Below are positions 1 through 11,620 of a stretch of 64,000 bases of DNA, one piece after another; position 1 is the stretch's first letter; each line of letters begins with the position of its first letter. The position numbers and the translations under genes are program-made. The notes below the pieces were generated by a model, which saw nothing but the letters and a program-made list of their open reading frames with translations, was not told the origin of the DNA and did not search any database. Source of the DNA: Seminavis robusta (lineage: Eukaryota; Bacillariophyta; Bacillariophyceae; Naviculales; Naviculaceae); NCBI GenBank assembly GCA_903772945.1, contig CAICTM010000255.1:1-64000 (forward strand). Reading direction: 5' to 3'.

Positions 1-1920
1 AGAACAGCCCACAGAAGAAGCCTGAGACTCTGAACAGGACCCAAAGTTGAAGACATAGCGCGTCCTTCATCCCTGTGAGTTGTGCTTTAGCTTTGACCTT
101 TGGAGTTACTCAATTTCTGGGAACATGATGCAATCTCAGGTGAATGGTTATTCACCTTTACCAACACCCAGGAATCATTTCATCCTGGCATTTTCAAAGC
201 CCACTGGCTCTCAAGCCAAAATTTCCAAAGACCCTGATCTCCCCTCTCTGAAGGAATCTCTGATGGGACCCATCAGACCATTTCTGGGCAGCAATGGACA
301 AAGAATGCCAGCCTTGAAGGAAAGGGACTTGTCGAACATCGTACGCGTACTACGCTATGCCTCACACTAAAGGCGGTTCTTGGAACATGGGTGCAACGAA
401 TTAAGAGGTTACCAGACAGGCAAAATTAAAAATAAGTTCAATAATCTAATGTATGCAGAGGAGACCTTCAGTACTATGAAGGCTGTCGCGTATCTCCACT
501 TGTTGGTTGGACCACCGTTAGAGACGGTCTTCTTTTGCAGCTCACATGGATGGAATCGAGACAAGTTTATTTTACTCGTTGCTTTCTGTTAAAGCCCTCA
601 GCCTGTCGACCAAGACCACTGTAAACATGGATTGCACTCAGTACTAATCGCCGACAAAGGCTATGAGAGACAGGACGTGTTTTGAAAACTTGAACAGTCC
701 CACTCTAATAGGCAGACCTGATTCCACCTAAATTATTCCTATATGAGCATCTATGTGCGGGAATGATCCACCCTTGGTTTCGGGAAACCTCGGCAGCAGG
801 ACGTCTCATGTCATTAGTTTATTCATAGAGGACATCAACTCATGGTAATTAAATTATTGTGATGACCTTAAGTATCTGGCTCAGATCCAAGACAACTGAT
901 CTGATTGAGTCCATAAATGTTGGCCAAGCTCCAGAGAACTTTGGATATGACCTCACTCAAGATGGAAGAGAAAAGTGACAGTCGGTTTGGATCTCGGGTC
1001 ATTAATTTTGAAAGACAGGGCAGCTACAATTGTAGCCTTACTTCAAAAAGGCTCATAAATATAGATCGAATATACTGGTATTTCTGCCGCTAGCAAAAGC
1101 TTTCTCTGCGCACACCGATCCTCTCGGAGCTGACAAACTGGGGGCCCATTTGAAGAAGAGTGGGCTATCCAGCTGCAGTTGGATGCTTCTTTATATTGCG
1201 TCGAACACATCGCCCAGACATCACATTTAGTGTGCACCAGTGGCACGATTCAGTCACAATCCCAGGCATTCACATGCTCAAGAAATCAAACGTATCATTC
1301 GGTATCTATTGGCACAAGTGACAAAGGCATTGTTTTAGCCCTAACTTGATCAGGGACTTGACTGTTGGGTCGATGCTGACTCGCCGGATTGTATGGATAT
1401 GAGGATGAACAGGATCCTGTGTCCGTCAAGTCTCGCACTGGATTTGTCCTGACTCTGTTTGGGTGCCCTATTATCTGGTCGACAAGCTACAGACTGATAT
1501 TACTTTGAGCTCACTGCTGCTGAGTATGTTGCCTTCAGCATGTCATGAGGGAGCTGCTTCCTAGCGAGCTTTGCTCAAAGAATTGGTGAGCAAACTGAAT
1601 ATGCCGGGTAATTACTGATAGTCTCGTGCGCTCTCTACAGTGTTCGAAGACAACCAAGGTTGCCTGTCTCTTGTGAATGTTCCCAAAATGTCTGCGCGCA
1701 ACAAGTATTTGGCATTGAAGTACCACTTCTTCAGGTCCAATATCGGGGAGTCGAAGGGCATCGTGGCTAAGTATATTCCGACTCTGGAACAAAGGCCGAC
1801 ATTTTCACTAAGGGTCTTCGCTCCACAGTTTGCTGTTATTCGGAAGCTCCTCATGGGATGGTAATTTTCCTCAGCACTTTGCTGGACTCTCTCCTATCTT
1901 TCTTGCTCCAGCTTCATTTC
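1..1920 (+). mobile_element. Ty1/copia retrotransposon fossil (RT to RNase H part)
   Basis: This is a decayed copy of a Ty1/copia-type LTR retrotransposon. Stretches resemble the segment just before the reverse transcriptase (about 200-340) and, more clearly, the copia RNase H end (about 1640-1860), including the family pattern of a DNQG-type motif followed by 'RNKYLALKYHFFR'. It lies on the plus strand and may continue left of the window. No pair of terminal repeats could be recognised, although the region just after the RNase H part (about 1900-2050) could hold a worn 3' LTR. The copy is broken many times, at least half a dozen breaks, and looks old. It sits directly upstream of the next gene, whose first exon I could not define. 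Confidence 0.75.
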
Positions 1921-2189
1921 AGCTGTAAGGGAGTGCGACGGGATACAGCTTACAATTAGTTTACAGCTTTACAATTAGCAGGCTTATTCTAGAAATAATC
2001 AATAACTGCTCACTTATTTGGAAATACAAACTTTACATCTCTTAGATCGTTAGATTAATCAGTACACAATGGTATTGTCGCACTGATGACATCCAAAAAA
2101 GGATTGTTCCTGCCGAGCAACCTTTCCCCTTTCAACCTCTCAACTCTGGAGACCCGTATTACAAGTTTACGTCGCCTGGCGGCTTGAAC

Positions 2190-4340
2190 ATGGCCAACCG
2201 AAAAACCAGTGGGCAGATCCAATCCCTCAGCCAGCCATTGTATACATCGGCCGGAAACTTGAGGGAGCAAATTGGGCAGCAAGCGGTCGCCATTGCGAAA
2301 CTTTATAGGCATATTTATGACGAGACCACACAAAAGTCTCGAGGGGACGTCATGACCTTCCCCAGAAACTACCAGGATTGGGAGTTCAAAAATATCTTGT
2401 CGGAATCTGCATTCAATTACTTTCAAGCCGATGAGGCCATCCGCATGATTCAATTTGGGCTGGACGGGAGGACACCTAACTACCAACCGAAGGGGGGCTT
2501 TTTGAGTTCCTGTAAACGTTACTTGTATGATGCGATTGGGCTGGGGCTCTCGGAAGCAGGATACCTTCCCGACCGCTCTGACGGCTGTATCCAAGACGAC
2601 GAAGTTGAGGAAGCCGCTGAAAATGCTATGGATCAACTCATCAAACCATACTTGAACCTGTTCAAAGCAGTTCAGAAAGGATACGACCTAGTCTTTGGCG
2701 ACAAAACGTATGCATTGGGTCGTTTCCCGTGCCAGCAGCAGTGTTCTGTGCATGTGTTTCAAAACTCAATCTTCTCTTTGCTGTTTCCAATCCCCGTTCA
2801 TTTGAAGGTCCATGGGATTCCTTTGTGGAATGAGTGAGATTATCAAGAAGAAAGGATACAGCAAGTGGCCCGGAACTTGCTGTTTGAGCGCCCCGTTCGA
2901 AAATGTGGATGGCACTTGGGGTCGCAATGTAAGCATTCCCGGAACGTCCAGACCCTGTCGGGTACATTGATGTCTGCTGGATATAAACTCACTTACTTGC
3001 TGCTTCTTGGCTCTCAGCATGATTGTAACACGCAATGTCAAGTCCCCGGTCCAGTGCTGGCTGGGTTGAGCGAGGAGTCGTGCTCTGCAAATGGCGGCAC
3101 GTGGTGCCCCCGCCCAGCTGATTGCAGGATCCTTCAGGAGTGTCTACAGTCTGCTTATGACGACGCAGAGGCCAATGGGAAGCTCGCATTTGCCCTGTAA
3201 GTGATATGTGCGTTTGCACGGCTGCACTCCGACTGAAGGCTGTCTCATTGAACCAAAACTTTGCAGCTACCTGGAACCAGGCTTGGTGGAGGATCCGCTT
3301 AACTTTGGAAACTGCTCTCATTCACGCGAGTACTTTGGGTATGACGAGCTGTACACGAACGGTGAGGACGTCTGCGAGAACGTTTTGCAGCTCCACAACA
3401 ACGAGAACTTTGCCTTCTTGGATGAATTCTTCAACCAAGGAAGCGGTGTTACTAGCGGGTGTGGTGGCAATGTCGAGTTTGAGGCTCTGAAACCTCCAGA
3501 TCGATGTAAGTTAGGAAGAGCAACCTCCAACTAGGATGGTAACGGCAATGTCACCTTACGCTGGATGGACTCCCTTCGCTTGCTGTTTCTTTTCCAAAGC
3601 CCGGTCTGAATCCACTGGGGTTCAGACAGGCGAGAAATGGGAAAAGGCAGATTTCAGCATGAATGTGATTATGGATACAACGGAGGCGCTAATGGAAGCA
3701 GCAGCAGCAATCAAGTGTCCGGACGATGTGACGGGTGCAGCCCAAACATCGTGTGCAGCCATGTTGAATGTCTACTATCCTGTCATTCAAATTGTCTACA
3801 CGGCAATTCGTGCCGTAAGTGATTGAACTTGCCCTTGCTGTTGGCATTGCGAACATACACTCGATTCTAACCTTCGATCGTTTGATGCAATTTGTTCACG
3901 TGTAGACGTTTGCGATCTCTGCTTTTACTCGTGAAAATCTTGCTGAAGAATCCTATGAGGAAGCCATGGTTTCCGTTGAGGATATTTCTGCAGTCTATGA
4001 CAACATGGAAGCGATGAATGGGAACTTGGAGAAGTTGTACAATGGCCTCAATACCGAGATCCAAACCCAGTGCGGTTCCCGTCGTAGGCAGCTCGCCGAT
4101 TTGTCAGGTGCAGATGACGAGCTGGATGTGGGCGCAGAGTTGTTGGCCTTGAAGAGGCAGAATGAAGCAATGGCTTCAGAAGCGTCTGCACTCAATTCCA
4201 AGCTGGATGATGTGAATTCCAAGCTGGATATGCAGCAGAAGCAGATGACTTTGTTGCAGAACATGCTTCAGGATGTGATGATTGCAGTGAAGAAAGGAGA
4301 GGGAGTCACACCCGAGGCCGAGGCTCGAGTCAGCTACTAG
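2190..4340 (+). CDS. Cys-rich protein with C-terminal coiled coil, function unknown (six exons seen)
   Basis: I do not recognise the family. Exons 2190-2707, 2808-2928, 3018-3196, 3267-3505, 3600-3814 and 3906-4340 join in phase through GT-AG introns of 71-100 bp, giving 568 residues from the ATG at 2190. The reading frame is open upstream to 2046 with no earlier ATG, so a further 5' exon is possible and the start is uncertain; without it no signal peptide is seen. The middle (about residues 175-345) holds many cysteines in short segments, for example 'GTCC', 'CQVPG', 'NGGTWCP' and 'ADCRILQEC', as in disulphide-rich secreted proteins. The last exon is Cys-poor and forms a predicted coiled coil with repeated 'LNSKLDDVNSKLDMQQKQ'-like heptads. 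A copia fossil lies immediately upstream and may have damaged or displaced the 5' end. Confidence 0.6.
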
Positions 4341-4590
4341 ATGTGAACACTGGCAGGTGACGAACGACTTGCGGTGCGGGCTCCGGCAATGGACTTCGAC
4401 TTCGGTGGTGGTTGGCCTACCGGTATCTGAACCTGACTCCCTGTCCTCATTCGTGCATAAAATATCTTTGTGGACTGGTACCAGAACATGTAAATAGATC
4501 CGCGACCGCTCTTTTTAATCAACTGCATACCAGCTGGCTAGCTACATGTACTAGCTAGCTTGTAGTAATATAAGGGACAGCCATACATAC

Positions 4591-4810
4591 CGGTACCGGT
4601 ACCGGTATGCATAATACCTGAGGGTATTATTCTACTAGCTAGCTACCTGTAGCCACGGTACCGGTACCGGTAGCGGGTGGCACCAGATATAGGTTCCAGC
4701 GTTGACCATGTCCGGTGACTATGTTGCCAGTCGCAAATACTACCGGTGCGGCACCGGATCCGCACCCCCAAATTCCGAAGCTTTACTGTAGGTACCGGTA
4801 CCGGTACGTG
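4591..4810. repeat. Clustered CCGGTA tandem runs
   Basis: Three short runs of the palindromic unit ACCGGT/GGTACC occur near 4591-4608, 4657-4674 and 4793-4808. Each is about two to three hexamers long. The same motif recurs singly or doubled at many other non-coding places in the window, for example near 23176, 23763, 30905, 45384 and 62616. Confidence 0.85.
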
Positions 4811-5235
4811 CCCAACACATGTAAGTGCCTCAAGTTGGGGCACCTCGAAGCATACGACTGTAACGAGACTGCACACATAAGACGATGCCGTACGGTCTCT
4901 CCTCTGTGCTCAGATCATGCTAATTGGGATGCCGTCGCCATCGTGTAGGTCGGATATCGGATTGACTCGAGCGAGCGAGTTATCAGTTTGACGCTAGCGT
5001 TCTCGCTTCGAGTCGAGTCACATGCATTTCTTTGCTTCAGTGGTGAGGTCTTCAGCCAATTGTCAATCAAACAATCAATGATGAGATACTTTTTACCTTG
5101 CCTCTTGCCTTGCTTTGTTGCGAAACGTAACAACTTCTTTTCAACAAGCGAACCGCCGCTGCTGAGAAGCCCATCACCTTTTCACTTTCCTGCTTGACAT
5201 CAAACCTGTGCTCTGGCAACTGTGGTGTCGTACAC

Positions 5236-5252
5236 CTAGCTAGCTAGCTAGA
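5236..5252. repeat. GCTA tandem run
   Basis: A run of the self-complementary tetramer GCTA/TAGC. Similar runs lie near 4536-4562, 10317-10352, 10858-10867, 32378-32391, 40301-40341 and 60174-60191. Nearly all lie between genes. Confidence 0.85.
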
Positions 5253-5364
5253 TAGATATCCAAACGACTGTCAATCAGAGACATTTTCCAAAACCTATCC
5301 TGCTCGGTGCGCGAAGCCTGATGGCGCAACAGAAACCTGCCCCAGTCCCCGCAAGCCAAACCAA

Positions 5365-5434
5365 CAAGCAAAGCAAAGCAAAGCAAAGCAAAGCAAAGCA
5401 AAGCAAAGCAAAGCAAAGCAAAGCAAAGCAAAGC
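5365..5434 (+). repeat. AAGCA microsatellite, about 14 units
   Basis: A perfect five-base tandem repeat of about 70 bp. It is open in some frames, giving low-complexity Lys/Gln/Ser translations, but these are not protein evidence. Confidence 0.95.
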
Positions 5435-5667
5435 GAACGAACCACCGGCACCAAAGTGATACCGGTATGCTATGGCAACTTGGAGCTGAACAAGATAGAC
5501 CTACATAGTCTAGCTACCGGTACTAGCTAGCCTTTGACGATTTACAGCTGTCCTTTTGCTCGTCATTGGGCTCCGCTCAGGCACGGTCCTAACCAGCTAT
5601 TTATACCCCTTTATTCCTCCCTTCGTTCGTGAAATCAATTTAACTGTTAAAATCGGCTTGCTTTCAC

Positions 5668-5750
5668 TCCATTTCCACGAAAGCTGCGGTACGGCGAACC
5701 ATTGATTTCCCATTCTCAATTCGCCGTACCGTAGCTTTCGTGGAAATGGA
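5668..5750. repeat. 31-bp inverted repeat with 21-nt loop (hairpin)
   Basis: The left arm is 5668-5698 and the right arm 5720-5750, separated by 21 nt. Thirty of 31 positions are exact complements. The remaining position (5686 against 5732) is G opposite T, which would be a G-U wobble in RNA transcribed from the plus strand, so all 31 positions could pair. It lies about 860 bp upstream of the nitrite reductase start. It could be a small MITE-like element or a hairpin RNA precursor; the sequence alone does not decide. Confidence 0.85.
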
Positions 5751-5840
5751 TTTCGCGTAGGACCAATCAAAACGTTAGAGCCAGCCGAACTAGTCACGGT
5801 CACAATTCTTCAACTCTATTCTGCCAGTTCGGCGACTGAG

Positions 5841-5906
5841 TGTTGTTCCAAGAAGTTCTTTATGTTGTCCCAAGAAGTTCTTTATGTTGTTCCAAGAAGT
5901 TCTTTA
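5841..5906 (+). repeat. Three tandem copies of a 22-bp unit
   Basis: Units 5841-5862, 5863-5884 and 5885-5906 are identical except for one T-to-C change in the middle copy. Each contains an 'AGAAGTTCT' palindrome, which resembles but does not match the standard heat-shock spacing (GAAnnTTC). The array lies about 700 bp upstream of the nitrite reductase ATG and is a candidate transcription-factor binding array. Confidence 0.8.
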
Positions 5907-6613
5907 TTGAGTGTGGTACTCACACGGTATTCACGGTTGGCCATTTACGTGCGAACCACTGTATGTGGATAGGAATGAAATCTTGATTCGTACAACTAAA
6001 AAAATCGACGAAAATAAATGTGTTTCGCGAATGCACGGAGGACACACATGGAGAATGGATAGGACCTCGCCTCAGCTGGCCTTTCTTTACTGGGCTTGGG
6101 CTCGTCCTTGTGCTTCGCGAAGCAATCCTGCAGCACTTTGGGGCTCCGCCCGCGAGAGATCGACGAGTGTTTTGCTGCCGGTAGCTTTTGGGATTCTCAT
6201 CTCCCAACTTCGCAACCAAGTTGAGAACATCGAATCCGCGACCAACATTCAATCGTACTTAAGACCGGCTTTCATTGGACCAGCTCTGCCGGAAGCTGGC
6301 ACTGCTATTCTTTGCCACCACAAAGGATTGCATCCATGTCCCTACATCAGCTGCCCGCCACAGTGCCTCCTGCTTCCTCCCTTTTACCACAAAAAGGTTT
6401 CCGGCACCACATTTTGCTTCTGAGAATCGAATCCACAAGCAGAATCCAAAGCTACCGGCCATCAATAATATCCCATCAAACAAATAATAGATCAAAAGGT
6501 AAATCAACAGGATACCCTCATTATCTATTTTCCTGGCCTTTTGAAAGCAGAGTAGTTGATCCTCACTTTCACAAATCTTCCCCAACCAGGAATAATTTAG
6601 TATCGAACCAAAA

Positions 6614-9600
6614 ATGTTGGCTCCCAGTCAGCTCTGTGCCGCCTTTTGGCTGGCATTCTCCATTAACTCGGCATCTACCTTTCTACCAAGACCATCATTG
6701 GTCAGCCCCAGCAAAATTTCCTCTTCTGCGCTTGAAGCCGAAAAGAAGAAAGTTGTGGTGGTTGGAAATGGTATGGTGGGTCAGCGTTTCATGGAAAATC
6801 TCCTCAAGATTGACACAGACAAGCAATGCCAGATTGCCACCTTTTGTGAAGAGCCTCGTGCTGCATACAACCGTGTCAAGTTGACTTCTTACTTTGAAAC
6901 TCGTGACCCTTCAGCTCTGTCCATGACATCCGAGTTCGATGAAGGAGGTCGCACTGTCTGGTACGATGAGAATGGTGTCGAATTGTTGCTCAATGATAAA
7001 GCCGTTGCTGTCGATACCGAAGCCAAGACTGTCACTGGTGCTTCTGGAAAAACAATCCCCTATGATGTTTGTGTCATGGCCACGGGAAGTTTCCCATTTG
7101 TGCCACCCATTCCTGGAAAACAAAGACCTGGTGTCTTTGTCTACAGAACCATTGAGGACTTGGAGGCAATGCTCGCATACGCCAAGGAACACAATGTCCA
7201 AAGTGCCGCTGTCATTGGAGGTGGTCTTCTGGGTCTGGAAGCTGCCAAGGCTGTCAAGGACATGGGTGTCAAATCTCACATTATTGAATTTGCTCCCATT
7301 CTCATGTGCCGCCAAATTGACCAAGGAGGACACGATGCCCTTGTGGGAACAATTGAAGAAATGGGTCTAGAAGTTCACTGCAATGCTCGCACAGAGTCCT
7401 TTGTTGGAGAAGATGGTTCCACCGATCATGAATCCGACTCACCTGTGTCAGCTCTTCGATTCAGCAATGAGGACTGGGATGATTTGCCGGTCCAAATGGT
7501 CGTTGTCAGCTGTGGTATCAAGCCTCGTGATGAATTGGCCCGCAGTGATACCTCCAAAATGGATGTTGGTGAACGCGGTGGAATTGTGGTCGATGACCAG
7601 CTGCGAACTACCGCCGATGGAGTTTATGCCATTGGAGAAATTGCTCTCCACAAGAATTTTATCTACGGTCTCATTGCACCTGGTAAGATCCACTTTTTGG
7701 CTTGAAAAGTTGTTTCCTTTTTTTATTTTGTTTTCTTACTCATTGTGGCCATCCAACAATTTTTTCCTTCCAGGTTATGTCCATGCCGGAGTTGCTGCTG
7801 AATGTGTTGCACAAGACCTCGGTATCAAGACCATTGAGGGCGACTTGCCTGCCTTTACTGGTGCTGATATGTCCACCAAATTGAAGCTCTTGGGATGTGA
7901 TGTTGCTTCCTTTGGAGTCAACCAGCCCAAGCCTGATGATGAGGATGTCACTGAAATGGTCTGGAACGACCCTATTGCACAAGTCTACCGCAAGCTTATC
8001 TTCAACAAGGCTGGAACCAAACTTCGTGGTGGAATCCTAGTGGGAGACGCCTCTGACTACGCCACTCTGCACAAGTTGGCACTCACTGATGAATTGGACC
8101 TTCCCGAGAACCCTGGAACGCTTTTGCCACCCCCTTCGGCGCGCATGGGAGAAATTGTTGAAGCTGGTCCCTCCACTGACCCCGCTGCTCAAATCTGCTC
8201 TTGTAACGATGTCACCCGTGGACAGATCACCGAAGTCATCCATGAACTTGGCGTAGATGGAGCCACCTTGGGAGCCGTCAAAAAATGCTCTCAGGCTGGA
8301 ACTGGATGCGGTGGATGTGAACCTGATGTCAAGAAAATTTTGGCACAAGAGCTCGAGAACATGGGAGGAAGCCTCTCCAACAACTTGTGCGAGCACTTCG
8401 ACTATGCCCGTGCAGAACTCATGGCCCTAGTCCGAACTGATGCCGATCCATCCTCAGTTGATTCTTTCGAAAAAATCTTGGCCAAGCACGGACACGGTGA
8501 TGGATGTGAAGTGTGCAAGCCCGCCGTTGGTTCCATGTTGGCATCTCTCTACAATGATGTCATCATTGACGACGGCCGCAACGCCCTGCAAGACACCAAC
8601 GACCGTAGTATGGCCAACATGCAACGCGGAGGATCCTACTCTGTTGTTCCCCGTGTTCCTGGTGGAGAACTCTCTCCTGATCAACTCATTGTTATGGGAG
8701 AAGTTGCCAAGGAATTCAACCTCTACACAAAGATTACCGGAGCCCAGCGTGTGGATCTCTTTGGCGCTGCCAAGTACCAGCTTCCCGACATTTGGGAAAA
8801 GTTGGGCGAAGCAGGATTGGAGTCTGGACACGCCTACGGTAAGGCTCTCCGTACTGTCAAGTCCTGTGTTGGATCCACATGGTGCCGATATGGAGTTCAG
8901 GATTCGGTCTCCTTTGCAGTCCGTGTCGAGAACCGATACAAGGGTGTGCGATCTCCCCACAAGATGAAGAGTGCCGTGTCTGGATGCACCCGTGAATGTG
9001 CCGAAGCGCAATCAAAGGATTTCGGCATGATTGCGACCGAAAACGGATACAACTTGTACCTTGGTGGAAATGGCGGAACCAACCCAGTCCACGCGCAGCT
9101 GTTTGCTACTGACATTGATGAAGACACCGTCTTGAGATACTTGGACAGATACCTCATGTATTACATTCTCACAGCTGACCGATTGGAACGTACAGCCCCA
9201 TGGCAAGCCAAGTTGCCTTCCGGAAAGAACGGCGGTGGCCCCATTGAGCACTTGAAGGAGGTTATCATTGAAGACTCTCTTGGAATTTGCGATGAATTGG
9301 ACAGTCGCATGCAACACTTGGTTGACACTTACCATGATGAATGGGTGAGTTTGGCTTGGTCGGGCTTCATTATTTTGCATGAATGACATTGTCGTCTCAC
9401 TTTTCGCGCATGCATTGTGTTTTTTGTAGGCTGAGGTTGTCAAGGACCCCGCAAGGCGCGCTCAGTTCAAGCAATTCGTCAACACTGACGAGAACATTCC
9501 CAAGGACTCCATGATTGAATTTGTTGACATTCGTGGCCAGTTGCGCCCTGCTGACTGGCCCAAGGACGGCCAACCACAAACCATGTGGAAGCCTCCTGCC

Positions 9601-10149
9601 GATGATGTCTTTGCCAACTCACCAAAGTCTTGGGTCAAGGTCGGAAAGACCAGCGAATTTTTGCCCAATGTTGGTTCCCCCATCCTTTACGGAGAGACCC
9701 AACTTGCTGTCTTCAACAACGTGCAACGTGGAGAATGGTACTGCACACAAAACATGTGCCCACACAAGCAGGCGTTTGTATTGTCCCAGGGTATCATGGG
9801 AGATGCTGCTGGAACCCCCAAGGTTGCCTGCCCCTTGCACAAGAAGCAATTCGACCTGGAGAACGGCCAGGAACTTGGAGGAGAGTTGTCCATCACTATC
9901 TTCCAGATCAAGATTGAAGGCGACGACGTTTTGGTAGAGCTGCCATCGGAGGAAGAAGTCGATGCCATTCTGGGAACCAGCGGGCTTCGTGTGGAAAAGT
10001 CCGACTGTGTGGATCTTGCAGCCGATGCCTTGAAGGTCCCTACGCGAGATGTGTCCAAGCTGTCTGGTTCATCCAGCTCGAGCCGATCTGGTACAACCGT
10101 GCTCAACGCCAAGGCTGGAAACAGCACAGATGTGGAGCCATCCGACTGA
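6614..10149 (+). CDS. nirB: NAD(P)H-dependent nitrite reductase, NirB-NirD fusion, plastid-type presequence
   Basis: Reduces nitrite to ammonium with NAD(P)H. Exons 6614-7682, 7774-9344 and 9430-10149 give 1119 residues. In order: signal-like N terminus with 'ASTFLP', close to the diatom ASAFAP cleavage motif; FAD domain ('GNGMVG'); NAD(P) domain ('VIGGGLLGLEAA'); two BFD-type [2Fe-2S] segments ('CSCNDV...GCGGC' and 'CEHFDYAR...CEVC'); sulphite/nitrite reductase half-domains with the sirohaem-[4Fe-4S] cysteines 'SCVGSTWC' and 'SGCTREC'; and a C-terminal Rieske domain ('CPHK...CPLH') equivalent to bacterial NirD. The architecture matches the fungal/bacterial-type enzyme rather than the ferredoxin enzyme of plants. 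All cofactor ligands I looked for are present, so it should be active. The presequence suggests the plastid; mitochondrial location is the alternative. Upstream repeats may be regulatory. Confidence 0.95.
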
Positions 10150-10961
10150 AAGATGGATGTGCGTTCGTAGATTTAGAAGAAGGAATGGATGCCAGGGCTG
10201 CCATCCAAACGTTCCTGCCTGTCCTGAATTCGTGGCAGGACGCCGATATATAGATAATCTGTATTAGCGAAAAATACTGTCCTGTAAACTGTTGCAGTTG
10301 GAGGAGGTGAACCGTCTAGCTAGTACGCTGCCATTATCACTATAGCTAGCTAGGTTGTGGAAACGATGGCGTGCCTGCTTCCGAGTTTGTGGGCATCAAT
10401 GATGTGAAGGCTAAGAAGATGAAACATTAGACTAGTAATGGCTCCTGGAGCAGGTATGATATGCCTCCATGGTTCTCTCTTTCCTGCTACCACAATGAGC
10501 TCCCGGCATCGGAACGATTGTTGGGCTCTTATCTCTACCACGGCTTGTCTTTGTCTTTCCACCACCCCCCACCATGCATTCCTTGGCCCCATTGAGATTC
10601 TTCTTTGCCTCGGCCTTTTCGCTCCTGGTTGTGCTTGCGCTCCTGCACTGCTGCAATCCACCCCTGGCCTCCACTCCCACCCATAGGCCAACTAACCCAC
10701 GGTAACCTTTTGGTCTCTTTGTCTGCGCATTGAGACAAAAAAGCGGCGATAAATGCGGTAGCTTCAACAATGACGAGCGTCAGCGTCCTCTCAAAAGATA
10801 CTGGTAGATGCGGTGTGCGTCCAATGTGGTGTTGGCGCCCATCAACACAATTGCTACTAGCTAGCTACCGCTGGCATTGCCCAAATAGTAACATAGCTAC
10901 CCATGCAAAAAGGTCCACAACAGAATCAATCGAATAGAAGCTATACTATAAGCTACTAAAG
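10150..10961. other. Intergenic stretch, no gene seen
   Basis: Contains the nitrite reductase 3' untranslated region, GCTA runs near 10317-10352 and 10858, and the promoter of the histone-fold gene. Overlapping open frames on both strands (10350-10770) have no recognisable protein features. Confidence 0.6.
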
Positions 10962-11620
10962 ATGGCGACCACTCCCAACAACGAATCGGCAGCGCCACAA
11001 AATTTGCCGACAGCCGTGGAGTTTGAACCACCTCTTGCCTGCGTAAGACGCATTCTCAAGACGACCCTTCCAGCATCGACCAACGTGGGCAAAGACGCAT
11101 CCGCTGCATTTGCTCGTTCGGCGGGGATCTTTATCATTTACTTGACCGCCTGTGCCAATGACTTTGCTCGAGAGAATCGACGACAAACCATCACGGCCAA
11201 TGATGTCTTGGCGGCGTGCAAGGTGAGTCTTCTATTTTGTTTTTAAAGAATGAGGTGGAGTGCTGTCATTGCTTACACCCTCATCTATTTAATTTATTTG
11301 TTGTTACTGTATCGTAGGAACTAGACTTTGAAGAATTCACACCCAAATTGGAGGAATTTTTGGAATCGTACCGAGCCAATGAAAAGAGAAAGAAAGACGC
11401 CAAAGCCAAGGCTGCCTCTGTGAAGGCCATGGACGAAAGCAGCAAACCCGCTACACCACAATCTACGGCCAGCGTCAATAATCCACCACGACAGGAAAAG
11501 GACGACGAGAGTACGGAAGAAGAAGTCGCCACGGAAGAAGAAGACAATGCGGAAGAGGACCATACAGCAGCCGCTGAACCACCCAGCAAGAAACAAAAAA
11601 TGGACGAGGGAGAAGAATAA
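10962..11620 (+). CDS. POLE3: DNA polymerase epsilon subunit 3 / CHRAC17-like histone-fold protein
   Basis: Small histone-fold subunit of DNA polymerase epsilon (Dpb4), also shared with chromatin-remodelling complexes in other eukaryotes; nuclear. Exons 10962-11222 and 11318-11620 join in phase 0 to give 187 residues. The histone fold runs from about residue 20 to 105, with the family motif of Ala-rich alpha-2 ('FARSAGIFIIYLTACANDFA') and 'RQTITANDVLAACKELDFEEF'. The C-terminal 80 residues are a Lys- then Asp/Glu-rich acidic tail, as in human POLE3. The domain order and the 'ELDFEEF' segment after the fold favour POLE3 over NF-YB or histone H2B. The intron falls at the end of the histone fold. 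Confidence 0.93.

Larger units (their letters stand above)
4341..6613. other. Gene-free stretch with several repeats
   Basis: No convincing coding region is present between the Cys-rich gene and the nitrite reductase gene. It contains three CCGGTA runs, several GCTA runs, an AAGCA microsatellite, a 31-bp inverted repeat and a 22-bp triple tandem repeat, each listed separately. The right-hand few hundred bases must hold the promoter and leader of the nitrite reductase gene. An open frame at 5911-6423 has no recognisable protein features. Confidence 0.7.

Noticed and set aside
5365-5434. Possible CRISPR-like array
   Set aside because: It is a plain five-base microsatellite without spacers; no CRISPR array was seen anywhere.
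5911-6423. 170-codon open frame upstream of nitrite reductase
   Set aside because: No domain, odd composition, and it overlaps the expected leader of the nitrite reductase gene; likely chance.
10350-10770. Overlapping open frames on both strands after nitrite reductase
   Set aside because: No domain or plausible start in any of them.
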